Shown: one piece after another, positions 1-3,402 of the stretch
Layout of the letters: every line of letters begins with the position of its first letter
How positions within the stretch are numbered: the stretch's first letter is position 1
DNA from: Bacillota bacterium
GTDB lineage: Bacteria; Bacillota; Clostridia; Lachnospirales; Cellulosilyticaceae
DNA: 5,170 bases
Reading direction: 5' to 3'
Assembly: GCA_023415525.1 (NCBI GenBank)
Contig: JAEZKI010000184.1
Location: forward strand, 1 to 5,170
Position numbers and translations under genes: made by a program
The notes under the pieces: model-generated
Seen by the model: the letters and a program-made list of their open reading frames with translations, nothing else
Databases searched by the model: none
Told to the model about the DNA's origin: nothing

Positions 1-378
1 TGAAAGGAATAAAGAAAATTTAATAAGCACACCACATATGGCACTATCCTTGAAACCTAGTGCTTTAAAACACCCAATTTGTTTACTGCTTCTTTTAGTA
101 AATCGAGAGAAAAACATATAAAAGACAAAGCCCGTTAATGGAATAGAGGCCATCAGAAAGCTACGAGCCAGTGCTGTATTAGAGGTAAGGGCCTTTTTAT
201 ATAAAATTTGATTTTCAGTTAAAGTAGACAGGGTGTTTAATAGAGTCATGTTGCCATCAATAGAGAAATGAACAAAGAAATACATAAAGGAAGTAAAGAC
301 AGTTAAAAGAAACATAAGAACTATAAAAATCTTGTTTTTTAAAATCTCAAAGGAAAGTTGTTTATTTAATAAGTTCAT
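1..378 (-). CDS. FtsX-like ABC transporter permease, N-terminal part (cut by window edge)
   Basis: The first 126 codons are present and the gene runs off at base 1. The start is ATG at 378-376, preceded by a GGGGGT ribosome site (390-385) lying over the last codons of the ATPase gene, 4 bases after its stop. A hydrophobic helix at about residues 17-38 is followed by a short outside loop (39-72), a second helix (73-91), and a cytoplasmic loop with the pattern KQIGCFKALGF (99-109) leading into a third helix. That loop is typical of FtsX/MacB permeases, where it contacts the ATPase. The loop after the first helix is short, so there is no large MacB periplasmic domain in this half. It is inferred to form a transporter with the adjacent ATPase. 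The substrate cannot be read from the sequence; peptide, antibiotic or lipid export or resistance are the usual roles. Confidence 0.85.
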   Translation of the reverse strand, partial: MNLLNKQLSFEILKNKIFIVLMFLLTVFTSFMYFFVHFSIDGNMTLLNTLSTLTENQILYKKALTSNTALARSFLMASIPLTGFVFYMFFSRFTKRSSKQIGCFKALGFKDSAICGVLIKFSLFLS

Positions 379-382
379 AAGC

Positions 383-1081
383 TTACCCCCACATCATATC
401 ATAAGCAGATATTGGATTCTCATTGATACGGTCATGAGCAATTAGGCCATCCTTTAATGTGATGACACGGTCAGCTGTTTCAGCAATTTGTAGGTTGTGG
501 GTAACAAATAAGATCGTGAGACCAAAGTTTTTTTTAATAGCTTGTAAAAGAGCTACTACTTTTTTGCTATTGGCCTCATCTAAAGCGCCAGTAGCTTCAT
601 CACAAAAAAGTATAGTAGGCTTTTTAATAACAGCACGAGCAATGGCTACACGTTGTTGCTGGCCCCCTGAAAGTTGAGCTGGAAATTTATCAAGTAGATC
701 ATCAATTTCTAGGAGTCCAGTTAAGTTGTTAAATGACAGAGGCGTACCAGAAGGGGCAAGGCCAATTTCAATATTTTCTCTTACAGTTAAATTATTGAGC
801 AGTAAGTAATTTTGAAATATATTACCAATATGTGCACGTTTTAAGTCTGCTAATTGATTAGGGGATAAAGCTGTAATCTCCTGTTGCCCCCAAAAAACCT
901 TGCCACAACTTGGTTTTAGCAAGCCAGAGAGAATGTTGAGAAGAGTTGATTTACCACAGCCACTAGGACCTAATAGAACGGTAAAGGAATTTGGCATAAC
1001 CTCCATACTAATACCTTTTAAAACTTTTTCTCCATTATTAAATACTTTAGTAATATCCGTTACACTTAAAATAGATTGCAT
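383..1081 (-). CDS. ABC transporter ATPase, LolD/MacB/SalX type
   Basis: A complete 232-residue nucleotide-binding subunit. All hallmark motifs are present: Walker A GPSGCGKST (38-46), Q-loop Gln90 in FQNYLLL, signature LSGGQQQR (137-144), Walker B ILFCDE (157-162), D-loop GALD (165-168) and switch His195 in VTHN. The GALD loop and LSGGQQQR signature are typical of ATPases that pair with FtsX-like permeases, which fits the next gene. I chose ATG at 1081-1079 because AAAGGAG (1095-1089) sits 7 bases upstream and MQSILSV is a normal family N-terminus. The in-frame ATG at 1114 would add 11 residues and has no such site. One small oddity is DEAT instead of the usual DEPT after the catalytic Glu162. 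The 45-base gap from the preceding membrane gene shows no terminator, so it is probably co-transcribed. Substrate unknown. Confidence 0.95.
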   Translation of the reverse strand: MQSILSVTDITKVFNNGEKVLKGISMEVMPNSFTVLLGPSGCGKSTLLNILSGLLKPSCGKVFWGQQEITALSPNQLADLKRAHIGNIFQNYLLLNNLTVRENIEIGLAPSGTPLSFNNLTGLLEIDDLLDKFPAQLSGGQQQRVAIARAVIKKPTILFCDEATGALDEANSKKVVALLQAIKKNFGLTILFVTHNLQIAETADRVITLKDGLIAHDRINENPISAYDMMWG

Positions 1082-1088
1082 TAGATTA

Positions 1089-1095
1089 CTCCTTT
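1089..1095 (-). promoter_or_regulatory. Ribosome binding site deciding the ATPase start
   Basis: On the minus strand AAAGGAG lies 7 bases before ATG at 1081. This favours that start over the in-frame ATG at 1114. Confidence 0.85.
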
Positions 1096-1126
1096 CAACA
1101 AGAGACCGATTCATTAGAAGACAGAC

Positions 1127-1528
1127 TTATTCCACATTTTGATTTTGGTGGGCTTTGAGTTTAGTATTAATAAAGGTAAGATTATGACCTACTTTAATCA
1201 AATCAATGAGGCAGCCTATAAGGTAAACAGAAATGCCTAATAAGATTAGAAGCCATAAGGGTAAACTATTATACCAGTTAAAGATAAAGCCAAAGATTAT
1301 CAGAACCCCTTCAATATAGCTGATTTCTAAGAGGATTTCTAGAAGACAGTAGGGACTTTCGAAACCTTCTAATAAAGTAAGACCTATGTAAATAACAATA
1401 TTAGCTAGAAATACTTCGTTAACCGTACTTAAACATAAGAATTGTGCATTATAAAATGAAGCGATGAGGGCTAAGAGCAACAAAGATAAACCTGTAGTTG
1501 CCAAGCAAAGTCTGATTTTATGCTTCAT
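1127..1528 (-). CDS. Four-helix membrane protein, DUF3021-like, partner of the LytTR regulator
   Basis: A 133-residue integral membrane protein with four likely helices at about residues 7-25, 40-56, 65-83 and 89-112, then a short charged tail containing INTKLK (120-125). Length, four-helix layout, the tail pattern and its position right after a LytTR gene match the DUF3021 family as I remember it; a profile search would settle this. The start is ATG at 1528 with AAAGGTGG (1545-1538) 9 bases upstream, inside the end of the LytTR gene. The genes are 6 bases apart, suggesting coupled translation. In streptococcal LytTR systems such as HdrRM and BrsRM, the membrane protein encoded beside the regulator holds it inactive. 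A similar role here is inference, as is any ligand. It could instead be a structural part of the ABC transporter, but it looks nothing like a permease. Confidence 0.75.
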   Translation of the reverse strand: MKHKIRLCLATTGLSLLLLALIASFYNAQFLCLSTVNEVFLANIVIYIGLTLLEGFESPYCLLEILLEISYIEGVLIIFGFIFNWYNSLPLWLLILLGISVYLIGCLIDLIKVGHNLTFINTKLKAHQNQNVE

Positions 1529-1534
1529 AAGGAT

Positions 1535-1975
1535 TTACCACCTTTCCAGCTTTTCTCGAATGGCAGGTACATATTTACGCGTTACATAGATGCATTCACC
1601 ATTACGCAGAGTTGCTTCTAAACGACTATTTAAGAGAGGTTTTATACATTGTAGTACATTGATGTTGATAATACAGAATTTGCTCACTTGTACAAAACCT
1701 ACATCCGAAAGTTCTTCCAAAAGCTGATACAAGCGTAAGGAAGATTCATAAACTGCATTTTCGCAATAAACAAAACTATGCTTATCAATGCTTTCTATAT
1801 AGTAAATATCTGAAGCATTAAGTCGTATATGCTGGTTTTCAAAGGAGCAGGCTATGGTTTTATCTACAGATTCAATTAATACTTTAAGCTTCTGCACGGT
1901 TTGATTGAAATAGGGATACTTGATTAGAATCTCTAATTCTTCTTGAGAGAAATCTTCCTCTAATTTCACACGCAA
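1535..1975 (-). CDS. Stand-alone LytTR-family DNA-binding regulator (TTG start)
   Basis: A 146-residue protein: a short N-terminal segment (1-40) with no receiver domain, then a LytTR DNA-binding domain (about 45-146). Matching landmarks are IYYIESIDKHSFVY (57-70), SSLRLYQLLEEL (78-89), GFVQVSKFCIININVLQCIKP (93-113) and RNGECIYVTRKYV (124-136). The start is TTG at 1975-1973, supported by GGAGG (1988-1984) 8 bases upstream. There is no internal Met at all, and the GTG two codons later is too far from the ribosome site. With no phosphoacceptor domain it is not a classical response regulator; activity is probably set by the DUF3021-like protein encoded 6 bases downstream. Likely targets are its own operon, including the ABC transporter, through the direct repeats at 2019-2060. 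Activator versus repressor cannot be decided from sequence. Confidence 0.92.
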   Translation of the reverse strand: MRVKLEEDFSQEELEILIKYPYFNQTVQKLKVLIESVDKTIACSFENQHIRLNASDIYYIESIDKHSFVYCENAVYESSLRLYQLLEELSDVGFVQVSKFCIININVLQCIKPLLNSRLEATLRNGECIYVTRKYVPAIREKLERW

Positions 1976-1983
1976 TTAATACA

Positions 1984-1988
1984 CCTCC
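1984..1988 (-). promoter_or_regulatory. Ribosome binding site for the TTG start of the LytTR gene
   Basis: GGAGG on the minus strand, 8 bases before TTG at 1975. It identifies the non-ATG start codon, since no ATG occurs in frame anywhere in the gene. Confidence 0.85.
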
Positions 1989-2017
1989 AGTATAAAAATT
2001 TTAGTGGCGAATAACAA
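1989..2017 (-). promoter_or_regulatory. Candidate LytTR operon promoter, proximal (TTGTTA-N17-TATACT)
   Basis: The minus strand carries TTGTTA (2017-2012), a 17-base spacer and TATACT (1994-1989). The -35 box begins 2 bases beyond the end of the direct repeats, the usual place for an activator to bind. However, transcription would start near 1982-1983, downstream of the GGAGG ribosome site, giving an almost leaderless message. The match may therefore be fortuitous; see the distal candidate. Confidence 0.35.
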
Positions 2018-2018
2018 G

Positions 2019-2060
2019 AAAGTCGCAACCAAGATGCAGAAAGGGGTAACTCAGATGCAA
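2019..2060 (-). promoter_or_regulatory. Two tandem 21-bp direct repeats, probable LytTR operator
   Basis: On the minus strand, units 2060-2040 and 2039-2019 agree at 15 of 21 positions. Each has the form TGCATCT-N2-GTT-N-C-N2-CTTT. The core TGCATCT recurs exactly 21 bases apart (2059-2053 and 2038-2032), about two helix turns. LytTR proteins such as AgrA bind direct repeats spaced by about two turns, and this pair lies just upstream of a LytTR gene. Autoregulation is inferred. Confidence 0.65.
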
Positions 2061-2076
2061 AAAAGCACGAAATGTG

Positions 2077-2106
2077 AGTATAATTAATGTATCATATCTA
2101 GTTGAA
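2077..2106 (-). promoter_or_regulatory. Candidate LytTR operon promoter, distal (TTCAAC-N18-TATACT)
   Basis: The minus strand has TTCAAC (2106-2101), 18 bases, then TATACT (2082-2077). A start near 2070 would give a leader of about 95 bases containing the ribosome site. The direct repeats would then lie downstream of the start, a repressor or roadblock position. The -35 box is weak. Confidence 0.35.
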
Positions 2107-2257
2107 CTAATAAAGATAGATATATCTAAAATTTAAAAGCTAAAATTAGAGGCTCAGCTTATGGCGTGTAATGATTTTTCTCTTTTCATAGATACTATGG
2201 GGTTTGAAATTTACGGGTTATTTTTATAAAACGGTTACTATAATATAAGTATATAAA
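2107..2257. other. Intergenic stretch with no recognised gene
   Basis: This is the middle of the geneless region between the LytTR operon and the lipoprotein terminator. It is very AT-rich. It contains a perfect 12-bp palindrome TAGATATATCTA (2117-2128). It also contains a 22-codon plus-strand reading frame starting at ATG 2161, with only a poor AGAGG site before it and no recognisable product. I see no tRNA, riboswitch or clear promoter here. Confidence 0.6.
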
Positions 2258-2294
2258 AGGAATGCTCAGTTGATGGTAACTACTAAGCATTCCT
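2250..2294 (-). terminator. Rho-independent terminator of the lipoprotein gene
   Basis: AGGAATGCT (2258-2266) and AGCATTCCT (2286-2294) form a perfect 9-bp stem. The 19-base loop can form a small inner AGTT/AACT stem. Read on the minus strand, the hairpin is followed at once by TTTTATAT (2257-2250). It lies 37 bases past the lipoprotein stop and would insulate the LytTR operon from it. On the plus strand no T-tract follows, so it works in one direction only. Confidence 0.8.
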
Positions 2295-2330
2295 AGAGTG
2301 AGACATTTGTTTTATTTTGAAGAATATATT

Positions 2331-2834
2331 TTAACTAGAAACCTTTTCAAGTCCAAAGGTTTCCTTAGGCGTTAAGTTGGTAATGCGAACAATAGGATAG
2401 GCTTCACCATCCATATCAATGGTTTCAATGGTTCCTACTATTTCAACCCAGGTACCTTCTTCGGGCCATGTTCCTTCATAGGTACAGTTAAGGCCAACGG
2501 AAATGGTATGCACATGATCCTCGTGAGGAAGGTCGTAATAACGAGTGACGGCATACTGAGGGGTCTCCTTGTTTTCGTTAGAGGCTACGGTGCTGACCAT
2601 ACCTTCCATATGAAGGGTTTTCCCTACATAATTATCTAATTCATCATGGATAGCATCTAGTTGAGCCACAAAGTTAATATCTCCCACAAAAACGTCACTA
2701 TAAGTAACAGAACTTGTACTCTGGTCCTTAGAGGTCAAAGTAGTTGTACTATCCTCAGGAGACTGAGGGGTATTAGGCTTAGGGGTACACCCTATTAATA
2801 ATGTAAGTCCTATGAGTAGAAATAATCTTTTCAT
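2331..2834 (-). CDS. Lipoprotein with C-terminal OB-fold-like domain
   Basis: A 167-residue predicted membrane-anchored lipoprotein. The signal peptide MKRLFLLIGLTLLIGC has lipobox LIGC with Cys16 as the lipidation site, followed by a Thr/Ser/Pro-rich tether (17-47) and a folded domain (about 48-160). That domain has NYVGKTLHMEGMV (68-80), an acidic/His cluster PHEDHVH (103-109), Cys117, and TWVEIVGTI (128-136), then IVRITNL (148-154). The alternation of G-K-x-x-x-x-x-G and W-V-x-x-x-G-x-I strands resembles the OB-type C-terminal domains of small clostridial lipoproteins and of TIGR03943/DUF1980 proteins; this is from memory. The start is ATG at 2834 with AAAGGA (2848-2843) 8 bases upstream. 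The in-frame ATG at 2888 lies inside the promoter -10 region and would bury the signal peptide. It is transcribed away from the BlaI-like gene. Function unknown; metal binding is possible. Confidence 0.85.
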   Translation of the reverse strand: MKRLFLLIGLTLLIGCTPKPNTPQSPEDSTTTLTSKDQSTSSVTYSDVFVGDINFVAQLDAIHDELDNYVGKTLHMEGMVSTVASNENKETPQYAVTRYYDLPHEDHVHTISVGLNCTYEGTWPEEGTWVEIVGTIETIDMDGEAYPIVRITNLTPKETFGLEKVSS

Positions 2835-2842
2835 TATACAAA

Positions 2843-2848
2843 TCCTTT
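2843..2848 (-). promoter_or_regulatory. Ribosome binding site deciding the lipoprotein start
   Basis: AAAGGA on the minus strand, 8 bases before ATG 2834. It supports the short form that begins directly with the signal peptide. Confidence 0.8.
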
Positions 2849-2878
2849 CAATATTTTTAACGAGATAAATTAGGTTGT

Positions 2879-2905
2879 AGTATAACATAGGTAGTGTAAT
2901 TTGAA
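2879..2905 (-). promoter_or_regulatory. Probable lipoprotein promoter with extended -10
   Basis: The minus strand shows TGTTATACT, an extended -10 (TG at 2887-2886, TATACT at 2884-2879). A weak TTCAAA -35 (2905-2900) sits at a short 15-base spacing, which the extended -10 could compensate for. Transcription would start near 2872, giving a leader of about 38 bases that contains the AAAGGA site. It lies about 75 bases from the nearer plus-strand dyad, so direct control by the BlaI-like repressor is not evident. Confidence 0.5.
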
Positions 2906-2970
2906 TAGGGTAATAAAAGGTTACAAAGAATAGTGTGAATAAAAATGTTATAATTATTTAGAAAATTCAA

Positions 2971-2999
2971 TTGACGCCATAGGTTTATTGGAGTAAACT
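2971..2999 (+). promoter_or_regulatory. Promoter of the blaI-like/M56 operon (TTGACG-N17-TAAACT)
   Basis: TTGACG (2971-2976) matches the -35 consensus at five of six positions. It is followed by a 17-base spacer and TAAACT (2994-2999). A start near 3006 gives a short leader with AGGAGG at 3031. The spacer and -10 box are covered by the first dyad, so a bound repressor would block RNA polymerase. Confidence 0.75.
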
Positions 3000-3000
3000 T
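2981..3000 (+). promoter_or_regulatory. Dyad operator 1 for the BlaI-like repressor
   Basis: A 20-bp imperfect palindrome with left arm AGGTTTAT and right arm GTAAACTT; 6 of 8 arm positions pair. It overlaps the spacer and -10 box. It matches dyad 2 at 15 of 20 positions, so the two sites are probably bound by the same protein. BlaI/MecI repressors bind as dimers to dyads in their own promoters. The sequence is not the TACA/TGTA type known from staphylococci. Confidence 0.65.
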
Positions 3001-3009
3001 AAACCAAAG

Positions 3010-3029
3010 AGGTTTGTTGTGATAAACCT
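3010..3029 (+). promoter_or_regulatory. Dyad operator 2 for the BlaI-like repressor
   Basis: A 20-bp palindrome with arms AGGTTTGT and ATAAACCT; 7 of 8 arm positions pair. Its centre is 29 bp from the centre of dyad 1. It sits just after the expected transcription start and ends one base before the AGGAGG ribosome site. A repressor dimer here would add a second block, and the RNA could fold over the ribosome site. Confidence 0.65.
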
Positions 3030-3030
3030 G

Positions 3031-3036
3031 AGGAGG
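3031..3036 (+). promoter_or_regulatory. Ribosome binding site deciding the blaI-like start
   Basis: A perfect AGGAGG lies 6 bases before ATG 3043. This rules out the in-frame GTG at 3019, which falls inside the second dyad. Confidence 0.9.
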
Positions 3037-3042
3037 TATAAG

Positions 3043-3402
3043 ATGGAAGCTTTTAAGTTATTTGATGCAGAATATAAATTTTTAGATATAATTTGGGAGT
3101 TAGAACCTATTAATTCTACAGAGCTGTGTAAGATTTGTTTGGATAAGTTAGGCTGGAAAAAGCCAACGACTTATACCATGCTACGCAAGTTAGTAGAAAA
3201 GAATATTTTAAAAAATGAAAAGGCTATGGTAAGCTCTCTTATAAAAAGAGAAGAGATACAACGGTATGAAAGTGAGCGTCTGTTAGAAAAAAACTTTGAT
3301 AACTCCTTACCTTCCTTTGTGGCAGCTTTTTTAAAGGATAAAAAGCTCTCTAAAAAGGAAGCAGAAGAGATAGAGAAGCTGATCAAGGAGGCCACAGAAT
3401 GA
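3043..3402 (+). CDS. BlaI/MecI-family transcriptional repressor
   Basis: A 119-residue winged-helix repressor of the family that controls blaZ and mecA in staphylococci. The N-terminal DNA-binding part (about 5-70) has the family core AEYKFLDIIWEL (9-20) and recognition-helix region KKPTTYTMLRKLVEKNIL (39-56). The C-terminal dimerisation part is about 71-119, with SLPSFVAAFLKDKKLS (88-103). Aligning the tail with S. aureus BlaI (Asn101-Phe102 cleavage) puts the scissile bond at Ala95-Phe96 here. The wing (58-68) is short and lacks the usual YFY-type strand; I recall this short form, and the SLPSF tail, from other clostridial members. The gene overlaps the next by ATGA, so the repressor and its presumed protease are made together. 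Its own promoter carries two dyads. No beta-lactamase or PBP gene is visible, so the regulon is unknown beyond likely autoregulation. Confidence 0.92.
   Translation: MEAFKLFDAEYKFLDIIWELEPINSTELCKICLDKLGWKKPTTYTMLRKLVEKNILKNEKAMVSSLIKREEIQRYESERLLEKNFDNSLPSFVAAFLKDKKLSKKEAEEIEKLIKEATE

Noticed and set aside
459..677. Plus-strand open frame of 72 codons
   Set aside because: It lies wholly inside the ABC ATPase gene on the opposite strand, which has all family motifs. It is a shadow frame with no family resemblance.
900..1142. Plus-strand open frame of 80 codons
   Set aside because: It is antisense to the start of the ATPase gene, including its Walker A region, and has no recognisable product.
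2019..2060. CRISPR or phage attachment repeats
   Set aside because: Only two diverged units with no spacers, located directly upstream of a LytTR gene. An operator explains them better.
2161..2229. 22-codon small protein gene
   Set aside because: Only a poor AGAGG site lies upstream, no promoter is clear and the peptide is not recognised. Frames this short are common by chance.
3001..3015. AAACC-N5-GGTTT hairpin as an attenuator
   Set aside because: Only a 5-bp stem with no T-tract. It is formed by the right end of dyad 1 and the left arm of dyad 2, so the operator explains it.
3171..3395. Minus-strand open frame of 74 codons
   Set aside because: It is antisense to the BlaI-like gene. Its Ser/Phe-rich composition is what the reverse of Lys/Glu-rich coding DNA gives.
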